64,000 nucleotides of DNA. It comes from Mycolicibacterium peregrinum. GTDB taxonomy: Bacteria; Actinomycetota; Actinomycetes; Mycobacteriales; Mycobacteriaceae. The translations under genes were made by a program, and so were the position numbers. Shown here one piece after another: positions 40,838 to 49,258 of this stretch. Positions within the stretch are counted from its first letter, which is position 1. Each line of letters begins with the position of its first letter. Where the stretch lies: assembly GCF_001665785.1 (NCBI RefSeq), contig NZ_LZSO01000041.1:124001-188000 (forward strand). Direction: 5' to 3'. The notes below the pieces were generated by a model. The model ran no database searches, was not told where the DNA came from, and worked only from the letters and a program-made list of their open reading frames with translations.

Positions 40838-42226
40838 CTACAACAGCTTTCCGGCTTCGGTCAGCACGCCGTGCAGGATCTCGTAGATCGCGTCGAACTC
40901 GGCCTGCCCGCTGATCAGCGGCGGGGCCAGCTGGATCACTGGGTCGCCACGGTCGTCGGCGCGGCAGTACAGTCCGGCTTCCCACAGGGCGGGGGTCAGG
41001 AACCCGCGCAGCAGGCGCTCGGATTCCTCGTCGTTGAACGTCTCCTTGGTGGCTTTGTCCTTGACGAGTTCGATGCCGTAGAAGAAGCCCTCGCCGCGGA
41101 CGTCGCCCACGATCGGCAGGTCGTACAGCTTCTCCAGGGTGGCCCGGAATGCGGGGGCGGCTTGCTTGACGTGGTCGTTGATGCCCTCGCGCTCGAAGAT
41201 GTCGAGGTTGGCCATGGCGACTGCGGCTGAAACCGGGTGGCCGCCAAAGGTGTAGCCGTGGCCGAAGACGGTCTTGCCGTCGTTGAACGGTTCGAACAAC
41301 CTGTCGCTGGCCACCATCGCACCCAGCGGTGAATAGCCTGAGGTCAGGCCCTTGGCGCTGGTGATGATGTCGGGCACGTAGCCCAGGTCGTCGCAGGCGA
41401 ACATCGACCCGATGCGACCGTAGGCGCAGATCACCTCGTCGGACACCAGCAGCACGTCGTACTGGTCGCAGATCTCGCGGACCCGCTCGAAGTAGCCGGG
41501 CGGGGGCGGGAAGCAACCACCCGCATTCTGTACCGGCTCGAGGAACACCGCAGCTACGGTCTCAGGTCCCTCGAACTCGATGGCCTCGGCGATGCGGTCG
41601 GCGCAGTAACGGCCGAAAGCCTTTTCGTCGTGCGCGTATTCGGCAGGTGCCCGGTAGAAGTTGGTGTTCGGAGCGCGGAAGCCGCCGGGGGTCAGCGGCT
41701 CGAACGGCGCCTTGAACGCCGGGATGCCGGTGATCGCCAGCGCGCCCTGCGGGGTGCCGTGGTAGGCGATCGCGCGCGAAACCACCTTGTGCTTACCGGG
41801 TTTTCCGGTCAGCTTGAAGTACTGCTTGGCCAGTTTCCAGGCGCTCTCGACGGCCTCGCCGCCTCCGGTGGTGAAGAAGACCCGGTTCAGGTCGCCGGGG
41901 GCGTAGTTGGCGACGCGTTCGGCCAGTTCGATGGCCGGCGGCGTGGCGTAGGACCACAGCGGGAAGAAGGACAGTTTCTCGGCTTGCTTGGCGGCGGCCT
42001 CGGCGAGTTCCTTGCGGCCGTGGCCCACCTGGACGACGAAAAGGCCGGACAGGCCGTCGATGTAGCTCTTGCCCTTGTCGTCGAAGATCCGGACACCCTC
42101 GCCGCGGGTGATGATGGGCGGTGTGATGCCTTCGCCGTGCCGGGCGAAGTGTCCCCACAGGTGGCGGTTCGCCTTGGCGGCCAGATCTGTGGTGGAGGTG
42201 GTTGGTGCGTGTTCTGCGATAGTCAT
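40838..42226 (-). CDS. Class III PLP aminotransferase, putrescine/polyamine type
   Basis: A 462-residue class III aminotransferase. Features are IDGLSGLFVVQVGHGRKELA, the PLP-phosphate loop VFFTTGGGEAVESAWKLAKQY, AYHGTPQGALAIT, VAAVFLEPVQNAGGC with EVICAYGRIG, and the Schiff-base Lys in IITSAKGLTSGYSPLGAM. It resembles omega-aminotransferases such as putrescine-pyruvate aminotransferase (SpuC); M. tuberculosis Rv3329 is the positional match. ATG 42226 follows GGGGA and overlaps the AsnC stop as ATGA. With the aldehyde dehydrogenase next door it could convert putrescine to 4-aminobutanal and then GABA. Confidence 0.88.
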   Translation of the reverse strand: MTIAEHAPTTSTTDLAAKANRHLWGHFARHGEGITPPIITRGEGVRIFDDKGKSYIDGLSGLFVVQVGHGRKELAEAAAKQAEKLSFFPLWSYATPPAIELAERVANYAPGDLNRVFFTTGGGEAVESAWKLAKQYFKLTGKPGKHKVVSRAIAYHGTPQGALAITGIPAFKAPFEPLTPGGFRAPNTNFYRAPAEYAHDEKAFGRYCADRIAEAIEFEGPETVAAVFLEPVQNAGGCFPPPPGYFERVREICDQYDVLLVSDEVICAYGRIGSMFACDDLGYVPDIITSAKGLTSGYSPLGAMVASDRLFEPFNDGKTVFGHGYTFGGHPVSAAVAMANLDIFEREGINDHVKQAAPAFRATLEKLYDLPIVGDVRGEGFFYGIELVKDKATKETFNDEESERLLRGFLTPALWEAGLYCRADDRGDPVIQLAPPLISGQAEFDAIYEILHGVLTEAGKLL

Positions 42227-42738
42227 CGCGTTCCCCAATTGTATTGCTGTTTGACAAGTTTCAGGTAAACAAGGGTTTCGGTGGTTATCACTCCCGGCAG
42301 CGAGCGGATCTGGGTGTTGAGAAGTTCGAGCAGGCTGTCATCGTCTTCGCAGACCACTTCGCAGATGGCGTCGAAGGATCCGGCGGTCAGTACCACGTAG
42401 TCGACGGCGTCGATGGCGGACAGTTTCTCGGCCAGCTTGAGGGTGTCGCCGGTGCATCGGATGCCGATCATCGCCTGGCGCGCGAACCCGAGTTGCAGCG
42501 GATCGGTGACCGCGACGATCTGCATGACACCCGCGTCGACCATGCGTTGTACGCGTTGGCGCACCGCGGCCTCGGACAGGCCCACGGCTTTACCGATCCC
42601 GGCATATGAACGGCGGCCGTCGGCCTGCAGCTTCTCGATGATCGCCTTCGACAGGTCGTCGAGTTGAAAGGCGGTGCGAGAATTGTTGTTCACCCGCAGC
42701 GGGACGGGCTGAAGGTCGTCACCCTCAGGGTTGCTCAT
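42223..42738 (-). CDS. Lrp/AsnC-family regulator
   Basis: A 171-residue Lrp/AsnC protein. The helix-turn-helix is LDDLSKAIIEKLQADGRRSYAGIGKAVGLSEAAVRQRVQRMVDAGVM, followed by a RAM ligand-binding domain (QAMIGIRCTG, DYVVLTAGSFDAICEVVCED). It is coupled to the aminotransferase by a 4-bp overlap and divergent from the aldehyde dehydrogenase, so it probably controls both. The effector may be an amino acid or polyamine-derived compound; that is inference from position. Confidence 0.9.
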   Translation of the reverse strand: MSNPEGDDLQPVPLRVNNNSRTAFQLDDLSKAIIEKLQADGRRSYAGIGKAVGLSEAAVRQRVQRMVDAGVMQIVAVTDPLQLGFARQAMIGIRCTGDTLKLAEKLSAIDAVDYVVLTAGSFDAICEVVCEDDDSLLELLNTQIRSLPGVITTETLVYLKLVKQQYNWGTR

Positions 42739-42860
42739 CCTCCGATTGTGCACGGAATCCGTCGTTTGTGGCAATCGAATCGATGAAATCCCTTGTTTGA
42801 GCCGGGCCGAACGCGGGATTGCGTAGAGAAGAAATGTGGCATCGGTTACCGTGGGGCTCC

Positions 42861-44348
42861 ATGAGCGTGGCAGTGAATGTGACAAGCAGCTGGATCAACG
42901 GGGCGCCCGTGGCGACCTCCGGGCCGACCCACCAGATCATCGACCCGGCCACCGGGCAGGCCGTTGCCGATTACGCCCTGGCCAGCCCGGACGACGTCGA
43001 CAACGCCGTCGCCGCCGCCCGCCAGGCGTTCCCCGGGTGGTCCACGGCGACACCCGCCGAGCGGTCCGCGGTGTTGGCCAAGCTTGCCAAGCTCGCCGAC
43101 GAACATGCTGATCAGCTGGTTGCCGAGGAGGTCAGCCAGACCGGCAAGCCGGTGCGGCTGGCCACCGAGTTCGACGTGCCCGGCAGCATCGACAACATCG
43201 ACTACTTCGCCGGTGCGGCCCGCCATCTGGAGGGCAAGGCCACGGCGGAGTACTCCGGTGACCACACCTCCAGCATCCGGCGCGAAGCCGTCGGCGTCGT
43301 CGCCACCATCACCCCGTGGAACTACCCGCTGCAGATGGCGGTGTGGAAGGTCATCCCCGCGTTGGCGGCCGGCTGCTCCGTCGTCATCAAACCCGCCGAG
43401 ATCACCCCGCTGACCACCCTCACGCTGGCCCGGCTGGCGACCGAGGCCGGCCTGCCCGACGGGGTGTTCAATGTGGTCACCGGCGGTGGCGCGGATGTCG
43501 GTACCGCTCTCGCCGGACACCGTGACGTGGATGTCGTCACCTTCACCGGTTCGACCGCGGTGGGCCGCAAGGTGATGGCGGCCGCCGCCGTCCACGGCCA
43601 CCGCACCCAGCTTGAGCTGGGGGGCAAGGCGCCGTTCGTGGTGTTCGACGATGCCGATCTGGATGCCGCGATCCAGGGCGCGGTGGCCGGGTCTCTGATC
43701 AACACGGGCCAGGACTGCACCGCTGCGACCAGGGCGATCGTGGCCCGGGACCTGTACGACGACTTCGTAGCCGGCGTCGCCGAGGTGATGAGCAAGATGG
43801 TTGTCGGAGATCCGCACGATCCCGACACCGACCTGGGCCCGCTGATCTCGTTCGCCCACCGCGACAAGGTCGCGCAGATGGTGGCGCGTGCGCCCGAGCA
43901 GGGGGGCCGCGTCGTCACCGGCGGGGTGGCGCCCGATCTGCCGGGTGCGTTCTATCGGCCCACCCTGATCGCCGACGTCGCCGAAACCTCCGAGGTCTAT
44001 CGCGACGAGATCTTCGGCCCGGTCCTCACGGTGCGGCCGTTCACCGATGACGACGACGCGATCCGGCAGGCCAACGACACCGTCTACGGTCTGGCCGCCT
44101 CGGCCTGGACCCGCGACGTGTACCGCGCCCAGCGGGCTTCCCGCGAGATCAACGCCGGATGCGTGTGGGTCAACGACCACATCCCGATCATCAGCGAGAT
44201 GCCGCACGGGGGCGTCGGCGCGTCGGGCTTCGGCAAGGACATGAGCGACTACTCGTTCGAGGAGTACCTCACCATCAAGCACGTGATGAGCGACATCACC
44301 GGGGTTGCCGAAAAGGAATGGCACCGAACGGTTTTCAGCAAGCGCTGA
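42861..44348 (+). CDS. Gamma-aminobutyraldehyde dehydrogenase-like enzyme
   Basis: A 495-residue NAD(P) aldehyde dehydrogenase. The fold motifs ITPWNYPLQMAVWKVIPALAAG, FTGSTAVGRKVM, LELGGKAPFVVFDDAD (general base E252), NTGQDCTAAT (nucleophile C286) and EIFGPVLTVRPF are intact. Best fit is the gamma-aminobutyraldehyde/PuuC branch, oxidising 4-aminobutanal to GABA. The ATG at 42861 is the family start. It is divergent from the AsnC gene and followed after 22 bp by a DAO-type oxidase on the same strand. Confidence 0.88.
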   Translation: MSVAVNVTSSWINGAPVATSGPTHQIIDPATGQAVADYALASPDDVDNAVAAARQAFPGWSTATPAERSAVLAKLAKLADEHADQLVAEEVSQTGKPVRLATEFDVPGSIDNIDYFAGAARHLEGKATAEYSGDHTSSIRREAVGVVATITPWNYPLQMAVWKVIPALAAGCSVVIKPAEITPLTTLTLARLATEAGLPDGVFNVVTGGGADVGTALAGHRDVDVVTFTGSTAVGRKVMAAAAVHGHRTQLELGGKAPFVVFDDADLDAAIQGAVAGSLINTGQDCTAATRAIVARDLYDDFVAGVAEVMSKMVVGDPHDPDTDLGPLISFAHRDKVAQMVARAPEQGGRVVTGGVAPDLPGAFYRPTLIADVAETSEVYRDEIFGPVLTVRPFTDDDDAIRQANDTVYGLAASAWTRDVYRAQRASREINAGCVWVNDHIPIISEMPHGGVGASGFGKDMSDYSFEEYLTIKHVMSDITGVAEKEWHRTVFSKR

Positions 44349-44370
44349 CAGATCCGGAGGGAATGCTGCC

Positions 44371-45525
44371 GTGACCATGAAGTGCGTGGTGATCGGCGCG
44401 GGTGCCTGGGGTCTGCCCGCGGCGGCCGAACTCGCCCGCCGCGGGCATCGAGTGACGCTGATCGATCGCTACGGCCCACTCAACACGCTGTCGTCATCCG
44501 GAGGGTCGACCCGGTTGTGGCGGCTGGCCGATCCTGACCCGCTCCGGGTTCGGTTGGCACAGCGTGGGGTTGACGCGATGTACCGCCTCGCCGAACGCGC
44601 CGGCACCCCGGTGTTCCTCACCCGTGGCCTCCTGTGGCGTGACGATCAGTCGCTGCCTGTCGTGCAGTCGACGCTGGACGCTCTCGGGGTGACGTACACG
44701 AGCGTGGCTCCTGGCGATGTGGACCGGTTCTTCCCCGGTCTGCGCGTCGACGGGCGCGACGCACTGTGGCAGCCGGTGGCGGGCGTCGTCCTGGCAGTGG
44801 AATCGCTCAAGGCCCAGCTGAAGCTATTCCGGAGCGCTTCCGGCGCAACGGTTCTCGAACGGGATGTGGCCGCTGTGGAGAAGGCCGCCAACGGCGTCCG
44901 GGTGGTCCTGGACGACGGTGACGCCATCGACGCCGACGTCGCGGTGATCGCTGCCGGGCCGGGGGCGGGGCCGCTCTTGTCGCCGCTCGGCCTCGAGCTG
45001 TCGCTGCACCCATATCTGGAACAGGTGGTGTACTTCGGCGATCCGGCCGATCCTGCTGCCACCGATGACTTTCCGTGCCTTTTCGACGGGCCGGGTGAGG
45101 ACCGCCCCGGCATCTACGCCATGCCCTCGCCGGGTTCGGGGTACAAGATCGGTTTGGACAAACCCTTGCGGGACTACCGGGCCGGCGACATCGATCGAAC
45201 GCCCGATGCCGAGCGGACTGCCGTGCTGCGTGACCGGGTGCGCAGCGATATGTCCGCGGTCGATCCGACGGTGCTCGACGCCCAGGTGTGTAGTTGGACC
45301 GACTCTCCCGACGGCACCTTCGTCGTCGATCGGCTCGCCGGTGGGATCGTCGTCGCCTGCGGGGACTCGGGGGAGGGCTTCAAGTACTCCGCGCTGATGG
45401 GCGAGGTGCTGGCGGATCTGGCCGAGGGGCGCGTGCCGGACGCCGATGTGGCCGCCTGGTCGTTGGCGCGCTTCTCCCAAGGCATGCCCACGCGCACCGG
45501 CCCGCACGTGCTCGGCAGGCACTGA
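44371..45525 (+). CDS. FAD-dependent oxidoreductase, DAO/sarcosine-oxidase type
   Basis: A 384-residue D-amino-acid-oxidase superfamily flavoprotein. It opens with the Rossmann motif CVVIGAGAWGLPAAAELARRGHRV. GPLNTLSSSGGSTRLWRLA lies where MSOX-type enzymes bind covalent or tight FAD. VAVIAAGPGAGPLL and ACGDSGEGFKYSALMGEVLADL follow at the C-terminus. GTG 44371 lies 10 bp after GGAGG; ATG 44377 is the alternative. The substrate is probably a secondary amine or amino-acid-like product of polyamine breakdown, judged only by neighbours. Confidence 0.82.
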   Translation: MTMKCVVIGAGAWGLPAAAELARRGHRVTLIDRYGPLNTLSSSGGSTRLWRLADPDPLRVRLAQRGVDAMYRLAERAGTPVFLTRGLLWRDDQSLPVVQSTLDALGVTYTSVAPGDVDRFFPGLRVDGRDALWQPVAGVVLAVESLKAQLKLFRSASGATVLERDVAAVEKAANGVRVVLDDGDAIDADVAVIAAGPGAGPLLSPLGLELSLHPYLEQVVYFGDPADPAATDDFPCLFDGPGEDRPGIYAMPSPGSGYKIGLDKPLRDYRAGDIDRTPDAERTAVLRDRVRSDMSAVDPTVLDAQVCSWTDSPDGTFVVDRLAGGIVVACGDSGEGFKYSALMGEVLADLAEGRVPDADVAAWSLARFSQGMPTRTGPHVLGRH

Positions 45526-45633
45526 GAAGGCCTACGCGGCGTACTGCGAAATCAGTCGTTGATGGCGTGTTCGACCGCGCTGATCGGCGGTATTTCTGCC
45601 GAAGACTGCCGATAACACGTCGTTGTGTCCCAT

Positions 45634-45648
45634 CCCACAAAGTGTGGG
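45634..45648. promoter_or_regulatory. Candidate operator 1 of the XRE-cupin regulator
   Basis: CCCACA-AAG-TGTGGG is a perfect 6-bp inverted repeat with a 3-bp AAG centre. It shares the core ACAAAGTGT with the element at 45703-45721, 70 bp further on. Both lie in the gap upstream of the PuuR-like gene. Confidence 0.6.
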
Positions 45649-45702
45649 GAATGTGATCCAGGCCTTGCGCGCGCACTCGAATCAGACATAGAGTTCGGCC
45701 TG

Positions 45703-45721
45703 AGCGAACAAAGTGTTCGCT
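45703..45721. promoter_or_regulatory. Candidate operator 2 of the XRE-cupin regulator
   Basis: AGCGAACA-AAG-TGTTCGCT has perfect 8-bp arms and the same AAG centre and ACAAAGTGT core as the upstream site. It ends 44 bp before the regulator's ATG, a suitable place for promoter control. Confidence 0.65.
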
Positions 45722-45765
45722 GAAAACAATCCTCTTGCTCTTATGGGACGAACGGATGTTTCGAT

Positions 45766-46359
45766 ATGAGTGCGACTGTCGAGCCTGATCCCCCCGGGAC
45801 GACGGCAGACACCGTGGTCGGTGCGCGGATCCGGCAGTTCCGCGCCGCGCGGAAGATGTCTCTTCGGCAGTTGGCCGATAGGGCCGGCATCTCCCCGGGC
45901 TTCCTCAGCCAGGTGGAGCGCGGTCAGGTCAACGCCAGTGTCGGAACGTTGCGCCGGTTGGCGCAGTCACTGGGCATCGTCCTGCCCGACCTTTTCACCG
46001 ACGACGAGGTCAGCGACGTCCGCATTCTCCGGAAGGCGGCTCGTCCCACCATCGAGGTGTCGGAGCTGAGCTCGAAGTACCTGTTGTCGCAGAAGCCGCT
46101 GCGAAACCTCGAGGTGTACGCGGGGGAACTGTCGCCCGGTTCGAGTGCGGGCGAGGCGTATGTGCACGGTGACGCGCAGGAGATCCTCATCGTCGTCGCC
46201 GGCACTCCGACCCTTGAACTCGACGGCGAGCGGTATCTGCTCGAACCGGGCGACAGCGCGGAGTACCGGACATCCATGCCGCACACCGTCCACAACTTGA
46301 GTGACGCGCCGGTCGAACTCATCTGGATCGTCAGCCCCCCGACTGACTGGCCGACCTGA
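45766..46359 (+). CDS. XRE-family regulator with cupin domain (PuuR-like)
   Basis: A 197-residue regulator. The N-terminal XRE helix-turn-helix (ARIRQFRAARKMSLRQLADRAGISPGFLSQVERGQVNASVGTLRRLAQSLGI) is followed by a cupin_2 domain (VYAGELSPGSSAGEAYVHGDAQEILIVVAG, EPGDSAEYRTSMPHTVHN). This layout is that of PuuR and similar polyamine or amino-acid catabolism repressors. It heads the ABC importer and oxidase genes and has two matching palindromes upstream. Confidence 0.87.
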   Translation: MSATVEPDPPGTTADTVVGARIRQFRAARKMSLRQLADRAGISPGFLSQVERGQVNASVGTLRRLAQSLGIVLPDLFTDDEVSDVRILRKAARPTIEVSELSSKYLLSQKPLRNLEVYAGELSPGSSAGEAYVHGDAQEILIVVAGTPTLELDGERYLLEPGDSAEYRTSMPHTVHNLSDAPVELIWIVSPPTDWPT

Positions 46360-46432
46360 CGGGCCGCTCACCCGCTGCGGATGTCACCGCATCCGCGAAC
46401 ACCTTTCCGCCCAGATCAAAGGAGATCCGCAA

Positions 46433-47557
46433 ATGAACACCCCCCGTGTAGCCCGCAGTGTGCCCGCCTTGATCGCCGCAGGCGTTCTCCTGGCCACCGC
46501 ATGCACGCCGGCAGGTCCCGGCCAGGCCGCCGATGTCGATCTGGGCAGCGGACCGCCGCAGGCGGGCACCATCAAGGAGGGTGCGCTCAAGGGCACCACG
46601 ATGACGTTCGTCTCCTACGGCGGCATCTTCCAGGACGGTCAGGCGAAGGCCGCGATCGAACCGTTCGCGGCGCAGTCCGGGGCAAAAGTGTTGCAGGACG
46701 GGCCCACCGAGAATTCGAAGATCAAAGCCCAGGTCGACTCCAAGAATGTGACCTGGGACGTGGTCGACAGCACGAACGTGTTCACCGCCAAGAACTGCGG
46801 CAAGCTCTTCATGCCGCTCGACACCAGCATCGTGGACATCAGCAAACTGCCCGCGGGAACCAAGACCGACGACTGTTCCGTTCCGGCAATGGGGTACGGC
46901 CTGATCGTGGTCTACAACACCAAGAAGTACGGTGCGAACCCGCCGAAGACGTGGGCCGACTTCTACGACACCGCGAAGTTCCCCGGCAAGCGGGCCATCG
47001 AGGGCGTGCCCGGTGAGCTCGACCCCGGAGTGCCCGAGGGGGCCCTCCTGGCCGACGGTGTCGCACCCGACGCGATCTACCCGATCGATCTCGACCGCGC
47101 GCTCAAGAAGATGAACTCCATCCGCAATGACACAATCTTCTGGACCACGGGCGCACAGTCTCAACAGCTCATCGAATCCGGCCAGGTCGACATGGCGCTC
47201 GTGTGGAGCGGCCGGGCGTATTCGGCCGTGAAGAACGGGGCGCCGTTCGCCCCGATGTGGGACCAGTGGATGCCCGAGGCCGACACCATCGCCGTGCCGA
47301 TCGGCGCCCGGAATCCCAAGGCGTCCATGGCATTCATCAACTTCTATCTCGGTGCGCAACAGCAGGCCAAACTCGCTGAACTGACGTCCTACAGCCCCAT
47401 CAACGTCGATGCCAAGCCGCAGCTCGATGACCTCGCCCGGTCGTATCTGACCACCACGCCGGAGCGGGAGAAGGACAAGTTCCCACTTGATCTCGCGTAC
47501 TGGGCCGAACACCAAGAAGAGATCGCGTCCAAGTACACGGCCTGGCTCGCGGGCTAG
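46433..47557 (+). CDS. Polyamine ABC transporter substrate-binding lipoprotein
   Basis: A 374-residue extracytoplasmic binding protein of the PotD/PotF family. The signal peptide ends in a lipobox-like LLATAC, so it is probably lipidated on Cys. The mature part opens MTFVSYGGIFQDGQAKAAIEPF and contains WDVVDSTNVFTAKNC, MGYGLIVVYNTKKYG, PKTWADFYDTAKFPGKRAI and GQVDMALVWSGRAYSA, the usual spermidine/putrescine-binding framework. ATG 46433 follows GGAGA. Putrescine or spermidine is the likely ligand; the pocket residues were not modelled. Confidence 0.9.
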   Translation: MNTPRVARSVPALIAAGVLLATACTPAGPGQAADVDLGSGPPQAGTIKEGALKGTTMTFVSYGGIFQDGQAKAAIEPFAAQSGAKVLQDGPTENSKIKAQVDSKNVTWDVVDSTNVFTAKNCGKLFMPLDTSIVDISKLPAGTKTDDCSVPAMGYGLIVVYNTKKYGANPPKTWADFYDTAKFPGKRAIEGVPGELDPGVPEGALLADGVAPDAIYPIDLDRALKKMNSIRNDTIFWTTGAQSQQLIESGQVDMALVWSGRAYSAVKNGAPFAPMWDQWMPEADTIAVPIGARNPKASMAFINFYLGAQQQAKLAELTSYSPINVDAKPQLDDLARSYLTTTPEREKDKFPLDLAYWAEHQEEIASKYTAWLAG

Positions 47558-47573
47558 GAAGGGTTTTCGTCGC

Positions 47574-48461
47574 ATGTCGATGGTCGATGTTCTGGCGGGC
47601 GGAGCGCCACCCAAGACCCAGACAACCGCCCCGCGTTCGGGTCGGAGATTGGGCGACGTCGGGTTGTTGCTGCCGTCGATCCTGCTCGTGGTCGGGGTGT
47701 TCGGATTGCCGCTGGCCATCATGTTCTGGCAGGCATTCAGCGATCCAGAACTCGGCTTTGGCAACTTCGCTTGGTACCTGGGCGATTCCGTACAACGCAG
47801 TGTTCTGTTGCGTACGTTCACCACGGGCCTGGAGGTTACGGCGATCTGCCTGGTCCTCGGCTACCCGTACGCGTATGCCATGGTCGCGTTCGGACCGGCC
47901 GTGCGTATCGCGCTGACACTGATCGTGCTGGTGCCGTTCTGGACTAGCCTGATGGTGCGCACATTCGCCTGGGTGATCCTGCTGGAGGACGGCGGACCGA
48001 TTCAAACCCTGCTGTCCTTCGTCGGGCTGGGCGGTGTGCCGTTGCTGCGCACCAACCTGGGTGTGGTCATCGGCATGAGCCAGATCCTGCTGCCGTTCAT
48101 GGTGCTGCCGCTGTACGCCGTGATGTCCGGCATCGATCGCAGGCTTGTGCTCGCGTCGTCGAGTCTCGGTGCGCGGCCGGTGATCTCGTTCGCCAGGATC
48201 TGGGTTCCGCTGTCGATGCCCGGTGTGGGAGCCGGCTGCCTGATGGTGTTCATCAGCAGCCTCGGCTTCTACGTCACCCCGGCGCTGCTCGGCGCTCCGG
48301 ATGACGCCCTGATCAGTCAGCAGATCTATGTGCAGGTCACCAGCTTGCTGGCCTGGGGCAGGGGAGGGGCGATGGGCGTGGTCCTGCTGCTCGTCACCTT
48401 CTTGGTCCTCGCGGCACTGCTGTACCTGCTGCGCCGAAACCGGAAGGAGCGCACGCCATGA
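47574..48461 (+). CDS. Polyamine ABC transporter permease (PotB/PotH type)
   Basis: A 295-residue permease with about six membrane helices. It includes FTTGLEVTAICLVLGYPYAYAM at the start of the MetI-like domain and the EAA loop MSGIDRRLVLASSSLGARPVISFARIWVPLSMPG that docks to the ATPase. First permease of the importer; it ends with an ATGA overlap into the second permease. Confidence 0.9.
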   Translation: MSMVDVLAGGAPPKTQTTAPRSGRRLGDVGLLLPSILLVVGVFGLPLAIMFWQAFSDPELGFGNFAWYLGDSVQRSVLLRTFTTGLEVTAICLVLGYPYAYAMVAFGPAVRIALTLIVLVPFWTSLMVRTFAWVILLEDGGPIQTLLSFVGLGGVPLLRTNLGVVIGMSQILLPFMVLPLYAVMSGIDRRLVLASSSLGARPVISFARIWVPLSMPGVGAGCLMVFISSLGFYVTPALLGAPDDALISQQIYVQVTSLLAWGRGGAMGVVLLLVTFLVLAALLYLLRRNRKERTP

Positions 48462-49258
48462 CACGGCACCTGAAGACATTCTGGAACGTTCTGCTCGGAC
48501 TGTTCTGCGCGGGTGTCGGATTATGGCTGGTCGCACCGTCGTTGATTGTGGTGCCGCTGAGCTTCACCGACCGGCCCTCGTTCGCGTTCCCGCCGACCGG
48601 ATGGTCGACGCGGTGGTATCACACGTTCTTCGAGGACCCCGCGTGGATCTCGGCCCTGAAGGCGAGCCTGGAAGTCGGCATCCTGGTCGCCGTGTTCGCG
48701 ACCTTGTTCGGCACTGCCGCGGCGGTGGCGCTCAGTCGCACTTCGCTGGCCGGGCGGCAGGGGATACGCGCATTCCTTTTGGCTCCCATGGTCGTTCCGG
48801 TGATCGTGGTCGCTGTCGGCCTCTACGCGTTGTTCCTGAGGCTGAACCTGCTCGGGACGGTGTTCGGATTCGTCGTCGCACACAGCATGTTGGCGCTGCC
48901 CTTCGTCATCGTGCCGGTGATGGCCAGCCTGCAGGGGTTCGACCGGCGCCTGGAGGATGCCGCCGCGATCTGCGGTGCCGGTCGCTGGACCACCTTCCGC
49001 ACCGTGACATTGCCGTCGGTGGCCCCTGGGGTGCTCTCGGGTGCGCTGTTCGCGTTCGCGACGAGCTTCGACGAAGTGGTGTTGTCGCTGTTCATCCAGA
49101 ACCCGTATCTGCAGACGTTGCCGGTCAAGATGTATGCCTCGGTCACCCGTGACACCGATCCCACCATCGCTGCGGCCGCCACCCTCATCCTCGCCCTCAC
49201 GACGTGTCTGACCGTCGTCGCGGGCATCTATTCGCGCAGGAGGAACCGTGTCCACTGA
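48458..49258 (+). CDS. Polyamine ABC transporter permease (PotC/PotI type)
   Basis: A 266-residue permease with six helices: an N-terminal anchor, then SLEVGILVAVFATLFGTAAAVAL and the EAA loop LQGFDRRLEDAAAICGAGRWTTFRTVTLPSVAPG. TSFDEVVLSLFI is typical of PotC. It forms the channel with the preceding permease. It overlaps that gene by 4 bp and the ATPase gene by 11 bp. Confidence 0.9.
   Translation: MTRHLKTFWNVLLGLFCAGVGLWLVAPSLIVVPLSFTDRPSFAFPPTGWSTRWYHTFFEDPAWISALKASLEVGILVAVFATLFGTAAAVALSRTSLAGRQGIRAFLLAPMVVPVIVVAVGLYALFLRLNLLGTVFGFVVAHSMLALPFVIVPVMASLQGFDRRLEDAAAICGAGRWTTFRTVTLPSVAPGVLSGALFAFATSFDEVVLSLFIQNPYLQTLPVKMYASVTRDTDPTIAAAATLILALTTCLTVVAGIYSRRRNRVH

Noticed and set aside
42846..44378. 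A 510-codon antisense frame over the aldehyde dehydrogenase
   Set aside because: Catalytic motifs of the plus-strand enzyme are intact; the antisense translation is low-complexity.
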